Below are positions 21,105 to 31,614 of a stretch of 64,000 nt of DNA, piece by piece. A program made the translations under genes and the position numbers. Numbering within the stretch: position 1 is the stretch's first letter; each line of letters opens with the position of its first letter. The stretch is taken from positions 102,193,388 to 102,257,387 of the forward strand of contig OY978525.1 of assembly GCA_963854835.1 (NCBI GenBank), given 5' to 3'. This stretch comes from Megamerina dolium (lineage: Eukaryota > Arthropoda > Insecta > Diptera > Megamerinidae). The notes beneath the pieces are model-generated. The model was given only the letters and a program-made list of their open reading frames with translations, did no database searches and was not told the origin of the DNA.

Positions 21105-24100
21105 TATTATACAATATTATAATTAATATTATTATTAAAGACATTGTGACAATAATATTCAATAAAAGTGTAGTGAGTTTATTATTACATACAACAAACG
21201 TGTAATTCATTGCTAGTGAGTTTATTCAATGCTATATCAAATAATCAACAACTAGCAAAAATAACCAAAATTTGATCTGAATTTTGAAAATTTGAATTTG
21301 AAAATTAATTATGCTTCTGCTATTGTGCACAGAGTTGATTGGTTGGATTTATCGTTTCCTCTCATATTCGTACTATTTGTCTGTTATTGGTTTAGTACAT
21401 TACATATGGTTTGTGTATTTGCTAAATTTAGAAGAATCAAATTTTGACGCTTCTATTTATGAATTAACACAGGATGTCACTGTAATCTATTATTCTGCCA
21501 CCTATCGGAATATTCTTGCTGTTAAAAGTGCTGGTATGCTGTTAAAATTAACATTTCAAGCAACGTTGCCATTTCGGTCAAGTTGAATCAATATGTGCTG
21601 TAGCAAATAAAAAAAAAGTGACATATAGTTCAGTAAGTAATAATATTTTTTTTTCGGGTATCGGTAATTTGAAGTAGATTTTGGCAAAATAAAAGGAAAA
21701 CGTACTTTAGCTGTTGAAATAAATGGTATAAAGAAAAATTCCTAATTTTTCTACACTTGATTTTTTGGAAAAAAATAGAAGTCAGTTTTGATTTCGAAAG
21801 AAAAGACTGAAGAAACATTCTTATACGCCATAATTCCAAGCAAAACTGTATCGAAATATAATTTGCCAATTCCGTATGTTATTTTCTAATTCTTTTCAAT
21901 GGATTGTGACCTGACAGTGACTTCGATTAAAATATCATCATTAATATACTTCTCAAGGGAGAAGTATATTAATTCAAACGATGTTCAATTTGACCTACAA
22001 AATTAATTTGCCAACATACAACCAAATTTTCCAAATTCATGAGGACCTGTTTCCCAAAAAAAATGGGAAATTTATTTATCAGTCAAAATAAAAACGTTAT
22101 GTTAGTGAACTAGCGTCATTCAATCGTTGGCGCATCAACTTGGTGTCAGTATTTAACCGAATAAGTATGTTTTCATAAAATTTTGTTGTTGAAATTTAAA
22201 CAGACTTTTACGTCATTTACGTCGAAATGTACCTCTCGGTTGAACGGCCATTTTTTAATTTTTTATTTTTATTTTTGCAAGACATTTTACCCGATGTTCA
22301 TGGATCATTTCAATTTATTTTATGCCAATTTCTACAATAAATTCCTCCGAAAATGAAAGATGGAAAGGATGACAGGTTCTTGCGGCCACATAGAGATTTC
22401 TGGAAAAAATGAAAATTTGATTTCAACAATTATGTGCTATTTCCCCCAATTATAATAAAAATAAAATATTAAATGTTGCGTGCCCAGTATTTCCTCCCGT
22501 TAAAATCGCTAAATATAAAATTGTTCAAAATATTGCGTTTCCGGAAATATCATGATTCTTTTTTTGTTACCAAAAGTAATTTATTGGTAAATTTAATAGA
22601 ACAGGGATCAATAAATGATACGAGTATGCTGCGAAACTGGATGATCAAAATCGACCGGCTTTTTCTAGCGAAGAATTAGGTACGATGCTGTTTGAGAGCC
22701 TCATCAGAATCGAACGCCTTCCCACCAACGGTGCAGGAATATTTGATGAGCCATCAAACTTGACTTTGAGGTTGATGGGTTATAACAATTCTTCTTAAAA
22801 AGATGTATTCGACTCATCGAGTTGATGCATATTCACTTACAAATTATTCGTCATATTCTGCAGTAGAAGCTTAAAAAACAACAGCATCATAATCCTACCG
22901 TAGGGAAAACATAAATATAGTTTGAGGAAGATCGTCTTTGGATGTCACTTGAGCAGCATTGTTACCACCGCACCCTGATCACTTGTGTTGAATAATGTTG
23001 TAAGCCATTCATTTTTCTCAACTGTTCGTTTTCATTGGATTTCAGGAGGGGGTATCGAAGATGTTGATGAGTTTGATGAGATTGCATTCTTTGAGTTCAG
23101 GAGGAATATAGACATTAAACATACCAATGAAACCCAGCTTTGTCAGACACCAATTACGATGTCACAAGTTGTCGTATATGGGGATGCTTCCATAAATGCC
23201 TTTATTTTGTCGCCATTGATCTCAGTTTCACTTTGCAAATAGTATTTATTCTTGACACTAAAATCTTCTGCGTGAAATTTAGTAGACCTAAGGACCATGT
23301 CTGCATAAACTATGCAGTTTTCCCACAGGATTGCTTTCCTTTGTTGCAGTTTTGGTAATACTGGAGAAAGTGGACAGTTTAGTTAACCATTTTTAAATTG
23401 ATGTAAAAACTGATTATCTCATCTCATTATCAAATCGAATATTTTTTAATGAAGTTTGAAATGTCATCTGTCAAATGTCATCTGTAAAAATACAGCAAAC
23501 GTCATGACAAGCCAATATCTTGCACAGTGATATTCATCAATACGTATTTAATTGAAAACAAATTTAAACAAATTTCTATAAAATAATTAAAATGTTCTTT
23601 ATTGATTCAATATTCCTGATGCACACAATAAGTACATGCTTAAAAAATATTTAAGTATTATTATATTACTACGTATTACTATTCTTATTTTTTTTTTTCA
23701 TAATTCTTTTTTATATTAAAATTTAAATTCTTTTTGCTTTCGTTCGCATCTCTTCTTCTTCTTCTTCTTCTCTGCTTGTGTGAGTGTTTATGTGTACAAA
23801 TTTTTTTTTTGTATGTAAAATGTATTTAAATGTTTGTGGATATAATTTAGATAATATTATGTAGATATGTATTGATGAGTCTGACCATTTGTATATATGC
23901 AATTCTATAAACAAATATGTATCTGCATATACAATATGTATAGAAAGAAGAATATGCATTTTGTTTGTATACATGAATATATACATATTTATGAAAAATT
24001 AATGCATAAATGTAATGTACGTTCTAATCTGTATGTGTGTGTGTGTATGTAATATGTTCGTTAAATTACTTATAAAAAAAAAACTAAGAAGACTAAGAAA

Positions 24101-24470
24101 AAAAGTAGTTATTTCGTATAAGCTAAAAATTTCTATAAAATAATTTCATTAAAATAATCATAATTATTATTATAATAAGAAAAATTAAAATACGCAAATA
24201 CAATATATACCAATGTATATATTTTATATTTTTATATGTAAATGTATGCACTCATCTATCAAACAATGTAATACATGTACTCAATAGTAGGTAATATTGC
24301 AAAGCATACATTCGTCACATCCCAATATGGATATAATAGCTAATATTTATGTAAAAATTTTGATCATATATCTATCATATGTGGAAGAACTCTAAAGCAT
24401 TAATGTACTAAAGCTAAAAACAATTTTATGCATGTTTTATGTTTGTTCTGTTTTTAAAAAAAAATATTTT
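21105..24470. other. AT-rich sequence downstream of conu, no gene recognised
   Basis: Contains the 14-bp-arm palindrome at 21941-21972, a duplicated GTCATCTGTCAAAT motif near 23463-23485 and a CTT microsatellite at 23755-23770. Short ORFs at 21311, 22473 and 22985-23358 show no recognisable domain. Confidence 0.5.
21941..21972. repeat. Perfect palindrome, 14-bp arms, 4-nt loop
   Basis: TTAATATACTTCTC, then AAGG, then GAGAAGTATATTAA. No T-run follows, and no neighbouring gene explains it as a terminator. Confidence 0.85.
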
Positions 24471-24473
24471 TTT

Positions 24474-24479
24474 TTTATT
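24474..24479 (-). terminator. Candidate conu polyadenylation signal
   Basis: AATAAA on the minus strand about 370 nt beyond the conu stop. Such hexamers are common in this AT-rich DNA, so this is only the first reasonable candidate. Confidence 0.25.
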
Positions 24480-24851
24480 ATTCACTTATCCTTTAATAAT
24501 TTTCAATTTTTTGATTTGCTCATTTTTCAATTAATCTATATGCAATTTACTGATCAGCATAAATGCACATATGTATATGCCTATATCTGTATAATACATG
24601 GGTACACAAATTGCACAATTAGCACAATACAATATTGTAGTATATGCAAGTAAAAATACCAAAATATATCATATATATATATATTTCAAATAGCTAAGTA
24701 TTGTATCATACGAGTATGAGTATACAAATTACTCATAAAGACAACATCAATAACAATGCACACATCGGCGCGGCACCGTTTTCACATATTTACGAGCACT
24801 CTCAGCACATTATAGTGCCTCAATTGTCCACAAATTTTCCTTCTCTTCTCT

Positions 24852-25091
24852 TCAAATAATTAAACGATGCACATGACTTGGATTGACTGACTGTTGACGT
24901 CTCACAGGTATTTGTGTACTCTCCACAACGACTACATTCGCAGTGCCAATATTCTCAATGTTATTATTTTTTTTATTATTATTGTTGTTGTTGTTGTTGT
25001 TGGTAATAGTTATATTAGTCGTATTGTTGCTACTGCCCAAATGTAGTAATGAAGTAGTCGCCTTAACACGTCGATGTATGCCACGTTTACC
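24852..25091 (-). CDS. conu: conu exon 9, Asn-rich C-terminal tail and stop
   Basis: 79 codons plus TGA, beginning at tttctttcag|GGTAAA in phase 0. It encodes GKRGIHRRVKATTSLLHLGS, then a TNITIT segment, a run of nine Asn broken by Lys-Lys and three more Asn, and a closing IPVRRQQSVNPSHVHRLII. The Asn run comes from an AAC/AAT microsatellite and is likely length-variable. Confidence 0.85.
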   Translation of the reverse strand, partial: GKRGIHRRVKATTSLLHLGSSNNTTNITITNNNNNNNNNKKNNNIENIGTANVVVVESTQIPVRRQQSVNPSHVHRLII

Positions 25092-28000
25092 CTGAAAGAA
25101 ACAGAAAGGAACAACGATCGATTAGATTGGGTCAGTATATATTGGATTGTCGGAAAAGTCATGAGTTATTTTTTTAATCGGTTGATATGCTAAAGATGTG
25201 AACACTTTAAACTTCATATTCGGTTCATTCGTGTCTTATGGATAACCCAATTGGCCACTTCCGCCGTGAATGCAAGGCAGACCGGCGAAAAATTGCAATT
25301 AATTTACCGGGACGTTGCTCTCCAATATCGTCAGTATTGCGATGATTTACCAAATTTTGTACAGCTCAACAATGCTCTTCACTCGGAAAGAGCAATAATG
25401 GCGACTTGTGACGTCATAAACGACCCATGAACTCAAAGAGGTGCATATCATTAATCGTATCCACATCTGCTAGGCACAGCTTAAATGCAATAATTGAACT
25501 TTGCTTTATGAGTTATATTCATAATTGGGCTTTGAAAAATTATCCTAAAAATGCGTCATGACTTTTCCGACAAATCCAGAAAATCTGAATTTTATAATGA
25601 TTAATTGATTATTATTATTTATTATTTTTTTTATTTTTTATTTATTAATATTATTAGTATTTCTATTTTTTAATTTTTTATTTAGTATTTATTATTTATT
25701 ATTTTTTTACTTTTTATTTATTTTTATTGTTATTATAATTTTTTTTTTTTTTTTTTGAGTAACAAAATGCAATTCCCTTTATTTCTTTTTTAATAAGGCT
25801 GTGCGATGAATTGTTTGTTCAAAAAGTTTGATTAATCAAAATTAAAATTATTAAATTAATCAGAATTTTAATTAATCAAAATATTTTTCATTTTTATTTT
25901 TCTTTGTTTTTGAAATTTTCTTTGGGAATAAAAATTTCGAAGTCATTCTCGTATTTGTAGCTACCTGTCTACTTTGTATTGGAAAAATATTATAAATATT
26001 TCGAATATTTTATTCGAATAATTTTATTCTGATTAATCAAAATTCTGAATAATCGAATAATTTCAAGGTTGATTAATCAATATTTTAATTAATCAAAATT
26101 CAGAATCATGATTTATTGGAATAATTTCGTATTTGATTATTCAAAATTTTGATTAATCGAATAATTGGTTATTCGAATACTTTGATTAATCGAATAATTG
26201 ATTAATCAAAATTTTTGAACAAACGATTAATCGCACAGCCCTAATTTATATTTTTATTCTTTTTTTTTAATGTTTTTTAATTTTTTAATATTTTTTCAGA
26301 TTTTTCTTTACGATTATTATTTTCTATCATTGATTTGTACTATTTATCATATCATATCCATATGAATACGGACCGATATTACACTTACCTGCCGCGTCTT
26401 ATTCGATTTGGATTCCTCGATTAGATTATTTGGCACCTGAAACAAAGCTTCGCCGCGCGTTATTAGCATATTTGTGAGACGGCAACATTGTGCTGCCATT
26501 TTGACCTGTTCCTCAATACTATTCTTATCGGTTGGATGAATGTAACGTGGCGGAAAAAATGATGGTGCAATTATTGTGGCCACATTATGCATATTCATTT
26601 TATTCGATTTTCTCAAATCGATCACATGATTGAGGAAACGCAACAGCGTACGCAATGTATTGCGATTCTCATGCGGCAACATTTGACAAACGATCGCCAA
26701 TGCTTTGGCTTGATCGACATTCGGTAATGCATGACACTGATAGAATAGCTGAATGAGTTCATTTGACAGCAACGGTTGTGGCAGCTCACGCAGCCAACGT
26801 TTTAGCAGTGCACTCAAATCGTGTACACTGGCATTACTGAGTAGTTGTGTGAATTTTTTTGGCTTTTGATAGAAACTCGACTCTAATTCATTGTAAAGTA
26901 GTTCAGTCTGCAATGAAATTTAGAGTAAATTTGTGTGTCTTTCGAGATCTTAAATGATCGCAATACTGTACCTTTTGTTTGTGTCCGGCGACACGTAAAA
27001 TACCCTCCTCCTTAGCACCACGCCTGGTGAGCTCATCCAGTAGACCCTCCAAAAATAACGGCACCAATGTGGAATCCTTACCGGTGATCTGTTGATCACG
27101 TCGTATTAGTGCATTTAGTGAGACACCAAAAAGGTTGCCCTCTTCTTTGCGACGCCGCTTAAATGGTTTTCGCTTATCCAACGACACATGATTACGATCA
27201 AAGATCGTTGCCAATTCCAGCCAAAAGATCGGCTGTAAACGTTTCAATTCGGTTTCATTGATCGTATCGATGTCGGAGCAAATTTCCAATGATGTATCAC
27301 TACTGTCCACAGTATCCTATCCGACGAAATAGAGAGAGAGAGAAACAGCGATTAGCGATATTAGATGAAACCCAATAAGTCTTTGATATTAATGGACATA
27401 CCACTCCATCTTGACTAGATGTCTCACGACACATACTCTCAAAACTGATACCATCTCGTGATGATGGTGAATTCTGTACGCTTTGTGGCGGTGTATCCAA
27501 GTGTATTTTATTCAATATCTTCTGTGGTGTACTCTCCGGGCTGGATGTATTCGATAGACGTGCTGTATTTGAGAGGCATTCATCGCTTGAATCACCAGAC
27601 GATGTATTATTGTCGCTCTGTGAGTCTTGCATTAGTTGACCGTGGGCACGTCTAAGAAAAAAGAGACATGGTCAGTCAGTATATTTTCTATACTACCCAC
27701 GTCACAATATCAACAACTTACCCTACTGAACATGATGGATCTGAGCCGGAACGATTTCGTGATATATGTATGGTGCCTATACGTGAAAAGCCCAACAATT
27801 CGATGCCGTCTGCTGAATACATCGGTATATCGCAGCGTACATGCGAACCACGAAATATGTCGGTGGAACCCTTAAGTGGTGCACTCGGTGTACGACGAAG
27901 TTTCTGCTTAAGACTTTTACCCAATTGCAGTGTCTGTTGTCCATGACCGGCGTCTGTGCCGCTACCATGATCGAAAATACTCACAAAACTTGGTCTACAT

Positions 28001-31000
28001 ATGGATAATATTGTCGAAAGCATTGCCCAAATTAAGGTATAGGATGTATAAAATTAAAAAAAAAAAATTGAAATAATTAATTTTGAAAATTTTGATAATC
28101 CAAAAAATCAAGTAAGAAAAAAAAACGATAAATTTGAAAACCACAAATATAATTTTGATAATAAAAGCAAAACTTACATGGAAGCATTTCCCCAAACTTC
28201 ATCACCATGTATGGAATCAAGCGAATCGGGTGTTGCACTGCGTGAACGAGTACCAGTACTGGACTCCTGCTCAAAAAAGAAATTGAAATTTATAAAAAAT
28301 TAAGCCGTAATCAGAATGGATCATCTGACTTACATCAAAATCTCGAAATACGTCACGTATATCGGGTTTACGTTTTTGTCGATTTTTAGTACGTCCACGT
28401 ACTGTGTGATTCAGTGCTCGTACACGTTGTTTGATCGCTTCGGCATGTGGCTTCGAGAGTGATGCCAATATTGGTTCCAATTCTGAGGTGCGAAATTCAA
28501 AACCCTATTGTAATCGATGAAAAAATAAATATGCATAAAGTGCTTATTAGTGATGCGTTTTTCTTACTTCGTGCAGTGTTTAAAATGCTTTTTTTTACCC
28601 AACAACGAAATACCCATAATATTGTCATAATTTTCATTAGAAAGAAAACAGAAACTTAAGCAACGATCTATGAAAAGTATCTCTTGAAAATCCATTCGTA
28701 TCAAAATCAAAAGCTCAACTGAATAGTTTTGCAATACTTATACCAAATGAAATTGATTTAGTTTTTTTTTTTTTTCTCACAATAATGCCATTATGGGGGA
28801 AAAAGGCAAAATCAACATAAATCAAATAAAACAATTGAATATTAAACAATCAAGCTACGAGTAAAAATATACAAATAAAAACGCTTGTAATTTAATAGGT
28901 CTCATAAGTGCATGGAGAAGAAGAAGAAGAAAAACAAATCGCAAAATCAATAAAAATAAAAAGCAATTTATAATTTGATTTCATAAAATAAATAAATTTG
29001 TAATTTTAGATGAACCTATGTATTTAATTGAATGTTTGCAAAAAAAATGCAGCCACAATTTTGGGCATTTGTTTGCAAATTATATTTGATCGTGTATGGA
29101 GGAGTCCCTGCATTACTGCTTTGAAGAATTGTATTTCTCAATTTAAAAAATTGCATAAATGATTTGGTTGATAGCAATTTTTTTTTTTTTAATATTGAAT
29201 ATTTTATCCAACTTTAAAATCCGACGACAGACTTTCAAACATTTGAAAACATTTATTGAGAGGCATTTAAAATTAGTAAACACGCTTAGGTGGTTTCAAA
29301 GCAATGAAAATATTTTTAAACTCTTTCAATCTGCTCATAAGTTCTTCATCGAAGTTATTTTAAAAGATTGCACTTTATAATTTTTATGAAATATAAATTA
29401 AAAATTTGAAAAACCCTACTTAAAAATATTTTTTGAAATAAAATAAATAAAATTCGAAGTGCTTTTGGCATGCCTGAGTTTTTGAATAAGCAATTTTTTA
29501 ATTATAACATTAAATTCAAATAATGCACAAAAGTTTTCACATGGAAAACAGAGATTTCAAGCTCTTGTAATAATAATAATGGCGTTAGGTTCGGTCCATC
29601 GTCAACCCGAGGCCTTAATTGCTGCCTGGCTACCTAATTATAATATCAGATAGCCAAGCAACAATTAAGACACTGAGATAGAAGCCAAAAGACATTCAAA
29701 ATCGTTGTAGAAGGAAACTCTTTTAAGAAAATTCTTGTTTATTCTACAAGTATGTAAATTAATATCAATTCAAAATTGGATTTGAAAGGAATTGAAATGC
29801 AAAGATACTCTTTTAAAATATTGAAAGGAATTAATAGGGACATTTTAAATATTTTTATCATATATTTCATACTTTTATGACACAAAAGTTAAAAGCTTAT
29901 GAAACTAAGTTTGAATATTTTTAGTACGCTAAATATGGGTGTCGTGGGTTCAACCCTCGGCTAAACACATCCCTAATATCGAAAGGATTTTTCTTTCGAA
30001 CAGTACCCATCTGTCGGTAAGCAATTGGCAATTTTCCCCGCAGTAACAATTTGCCATGAAAAGGCTTCTAAAAGAGCTTTGTGGAAAAGCTCAGAAAAAG
30101 TGATGTTACAAGGGCTCTGTCGTTCAACACCTGTTACTATAAGTAGCCCAAAATTTATCATGCACAACAGCACTGGAAGAAAAGCTCGCCGAAGACTCTT
30201 CACGGCCTATAGTGACACATATTTATTTTTTATTTTTTAACATTCTTAAAGCCGTTTTTAATATGTTCAAGTTTTTGAAGAAGCAATCTTATAATTTAGT
30301 AAATTATTTACATTTAATTTTAGGGTTTAGGGCTTTTATAATTGTCCATTTGAATTCAAATAGTGCTAAAATGCTTTCAAATTCCTGAATGGTATACTCG
30401 AGCTCATTTAAAGCGTTTTTATAATAAAAGTAATCTATTGTGCAATTGTGTAATAAATTATTTTGAAAGTTTTTTAGTATTAAAAATACTGGAATATGAA
30501 TTTTATAATTGCTTTAGTGCTTTTAAATTGACTGAATTGAATTCTAATAGTATTTAAAACAAGTCAAAATAACAAGTGTCTACGACTTAAAGCTAATTCA
30601 ACGTTTTCTTTTCTAAAGGAATATGTTACTCTTGTAAAAGGCAGCATTTTATAGTGATGCCCGCCATCCTCCAGAAATGATGTTGAACATTTTTCATACA
30701 AAAAATATGTTACGCAATCGCAATCTGTTGATTTACAAGGCAACACTTTACTTCCTTCATTTAATAGAGTGTACAAAAATGTACACTTTTCCCCATTTAG
30801 AGGGCATGTAATTCCGACAGCCCTCGCTAAGGGCAATAATAGTATTTTCATACTCTGGGCCTAAGTGTGCTTAACATAAGAATCCAAAGATTGAATAGTA
30901 AAATTCACAAAATGCTAACATACTCAATTGAGCTTTCCAAAGAGCTTTTCCCCAATATGCATTTCACAATAGAACTATATACATTAACAGTGTTTAAGTA

Positions 31001-31315
31001 CCTGTTCAAATGGTTTTGTCAATTGCGGAAAACCAGCCGCAATTAACCATTCGGCTTCCATTTCACCTTCTGTAAAATAAAACGTAAGGAAAACATAATT
31101 GTAAACATTTGTGAAATTTAATAAGTCACCAACTAATGAGTATATATGCTGCACTTACCTTCATATTGTATTTCGGGTTCATTGCTCGGTGAATTTGTTT
31201 GTAATAGATATTCGTTCAGAAATTCACTGTAATCCTGATCCGATGCATTATCGAGTGATGTATTACTGGATAATTTATTGCTGTTTTTATGATTGCTATT
31301 TGGAAAATATGGCAT
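24852..31315 (-). CDS. conu: Conundrum-like Rho GTPase-activating protein (ARHGAP18/28/40 family), nine coding exons
   Basis: Nine exons on the minus strand join in frame at GT-AG sites: 31159-31315, 31002-31069, 28334-28504, 28178-28266, 27722-27994, 27402-27651, 26972-27316, 26389-26907 and 24852-25091. They total 2112 nt, or 703 residues plus TGA. The RhoGAP domain runs from about residue 399 (FGVSLNALI) to about 596. It has the arginine finger in GILRVAG (Arg444), the KRWLRELPQPLL helix (487-498) and NMHNVATIIAPSFFP (556-570). The order and spacing match ARHGAP18, and the N-terminal EAEWLIAAGFPQL block is also typical of that family. Known for the family: it stimulates GTP hydrolysis by RhoA/Rho1 at the cell cortex, and Drosophila Conundrum binds Moesin. 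The start ATG has A at -3 and an in-frame TAG 33 nt upstream. The middle is Ser/Thr-rich and the tail is Asn-rich. Family assignment is firm; the symbol rests on Drosophila having one such orthologue, to my knowledge. Confidence 0.93.
25144..25577. mobile_element. 434-bp mariner-type MITE in conu intron 8
   Basis: Left end GGATTGTCGGAAAAGTCATG (25144) and right end CATGACTTTTCCGACAAATCC (25577) are near-perfect inverted repeats of about 22 bp, differing by one inserted T. Sequences of the TTGTCGGAAAAGTCATG type are typical ends of mariner elements. The interior is not recognisable as transposase. It sits in a 1297-bp intron and should be spliced out. Confidence 0.7.
25795..26242. mobile_element. 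448-bp MITE built of GATTAATC palindromes, in conu intron 8
   Basis: The ends AAGGCTGTGCGAT...TTTGTTCAAAAA and TTTTTGAACAAACGATTAATCGCACAGCCCT form an inverted repeat of about 45 bp with mismatches. The interior is dense in TTGATTAATC and CGAATAATT motifs, most near the right end. The CAGGGCTGTGC-like ends recall hAT elements, but I cannot confirm an 8-bp target duplication. A related copy lies at 48925-49294. Confidence 0.65.
26389..26907 (-). CDS. conu: conu exon 8, body of RhoGAP domain
   Basis: 173 codons, phase 0, from tttcattgcag|ACTGAA to GCGGCAG|gtaagt. It carries the remaining RhoGAP helices: LSALLKRWLRELPQPLLSNE, MLPHENRNTLRTLLRFLNHV and NMHNVATIIAPSFFPP, then a C-terminal helix ending ITRGEALFQVPNNLIEE. 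Alignment in memory with vertebrate ARHGAP18 is collinear, with no missing block. Confidence 0.93.
26972..27316 (-). CDS. conu: conu exon 7, start of RhoGAP domain with arginine finger
   Basis: Exactly 115 codons, phase 0 at both ends, from gtcggatag|GATACT to CAAAAG|gtacag. It carries the pre-domain segment RLQPIFWLELATIFDRNHVS, a basic patch KPFKRRRK, the domain start NLFGVSLNALIRRDQQ, and the catalytic loop EEGILRVAGHKQK with the arginine finger. Confidence 0.92.
27402..27651 (-). CDS. conu: conu exon 6, Ser/Thr-rich linker
   Basis: A 250-nt exon from ttttttcttag|ACGTGC to GGAGTG|gtatgt. It encodes a hydrophilic low-complexity linker rich in Ser, Thr, Asp and Asn (for example SQSDNNTSSGDSSDECLSN and SPESTPQKILNKIHLDTPP) ahead of the catalytic domain. 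Likely disordered. Confidence 0.87.
27722..27994 (-). CDS. conu: conu exon 5
   Basis: A 273-nt exon from catatgtag|ACCAAG to CAGTAGG|gtaagt. It completes the split codon from exon 4 and leaves two bases for exon 6. It encodes a Gly/Ser region followed by KQKLRRTPSAPLKGSTDIFR and DIPMYSADGIELLGFSRIGT. No named domain is evident; the reading frame is open throughout and codon usage matches the flanking exons. Confidence 0.87.
28178..28266 (-). CDS. conu: conu exon 4
   Basis: An 89-nt exon from gagcag|GAGTCC to TCCAT|gtaagt, ending in phase 2. It encodes ESSTGTRSRSATPDSLDSIH and then GDEVWGNAS. The RSRSATPDSLDS segment is serine-rich and looks like a phosphorylation-type linker (inference). Confidence 0.86.
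28334..28504 (-). CDS. conu: conu exon 3
   Basis: 57 codons in phase 0, from tacaatag|GGTTTT to TTTTGAT|gtaagt. It encodes GFEFRTSELEPILASLSKPH, then a basic stretch (KQRVRALNHTVRGRTKNRQKRK) and PDIRDVFRDFD. The basic helix is a plausible membrane or partner-binding region of the pre-GAP portion (inference). Confidence 0.88.
29615..29668. repeat. Imperfect inverted repeat in conu intron 2
   Basis: TTAATTGCTGCCTGGCTACCT (29615-29635) pairs with AGATAGCCAAGCAACAATTAA (29648-29668) with a few mismatches and a 12-nt loop. No family recognised. Confidence 0.55.
29937..30240 (+). mobile_element. tRNA-derived SINE lacking the A box, in conu intron 2
   Basis: Starts GGGTGTCGT and jumps straight to the B box GGGTTCAACCC, so the D-arm and anticodon part are gone. 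The body then follows (GAAAGGATTTTTCTTTCGAA, CTGTCGGTAAGCAATTGGCA, AAAAAGTGATGTTACAAGGG), ending GTGACACATATTTATTTTTT. It is antisense to conu, in the 2497-bp second intron. Confidence 0.75.
31002..31069 (-). CDS. conu: conu exon 2
   Basis: A 68-nt exon too short to stand out as an ORF. It lies between ttttacag|AAGG and GAACAG|gtactt, and encodes EGEMEAEWLIAAGFPQL followed by TKPFEQ. The EAEWL..AGFPQL motif is a conserved N-terminal signature of ARHGAP18-type proteins. It restores phase 0 after exon 1, which supports both splice choices. The preceding intron is 89 bp and the following one 2497 bp. Confidence 0.88.
31159..31315 (-). CDS. conu: conu exon 1 (start codon)
   Basis: Encodes residues 1-52 and the first base of codon 53, beginning MPYFPNSNHK, followed by an Asn/Ser-rich stretch. 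It ends GAAG|gtaagt, a strong donor, in phase 1. An in-frame TAG 33 nt upstream of the ATG rules out an N-terminal extension within this exon. Confidence 0.9.
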
Positions 31316-31614
31316 TTTTGTATTGTGTTGATAAATTTGATCACACTAGCTTGACGTTGACGTTGACGTTGACTGCTGTGGCAGCTGCTGTTACTGTTGT
31401 TATAGCTGCAATTTGCTTCGCCTGTTGGCAACTACCAAATTATTTAAACGTTATCGTTCGTTTAAATGTGCTATATCGTACAGAGTAAATGATGTGTCTA
31501 TTTAGTTTAAGAAGTATCCTTGATCATTTTCAAAAAAAATTGATATTCTATACCAAGTGTCTGCATATATTTGTTGTCTATTGGTGATCGTTAATTTTTT
31601 CATATATTGCGTTG
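31316..31614 (-). other. conu: conu 5' untranslated exon sequence
   Basis: Upstream of the start codon, a strong 3' splice site (pyrimidine-rich run ending ctattacag at 31623-31615, minus strand) defines a probable 5' UTR exon of 299 nt reaching the ATG. The frame is closed by a TAG at 31348-31346, so the segment is non-coding. The transcription start and first exon would lie further right in the window or beyond it (inference). Confidence 0.5.
31351..31373 (-). repeat. Hexanucleotide repeat in conu 5' UTR
   Basis: Nearly four units of TTGACG on the plus strand (CGTCAA on the transcript), 36 nt upstream of the start codon. A short tandem repeat, probably polymorphic. Confidence 0.8.

Noticed and set aside
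21311..21586. 91-codon ORF with membrane-like N-terminus
   Set aside because: AT-driven hydrophobicity; no conserved motif, no splice or poly(A) support.
22985..23358. Overlapping ORFs that could be a transposase fragment
   Set aside because: Composition is somewhat protein-like, but I could match no block to any transposase or retroelement.
30564..30851. 95-codon Cys-containing ORF inside conu intron 2, same strand as conu
   Set aside because: No splice signals linking it to conu, no recognisable domain, and it overlaps small palindromic motifs of repeat character.
31111..31488. 125-codon plus-strand ORF
   Set aside because: Antisense shadow of conu exon 1 and its 5' UTR repeat.
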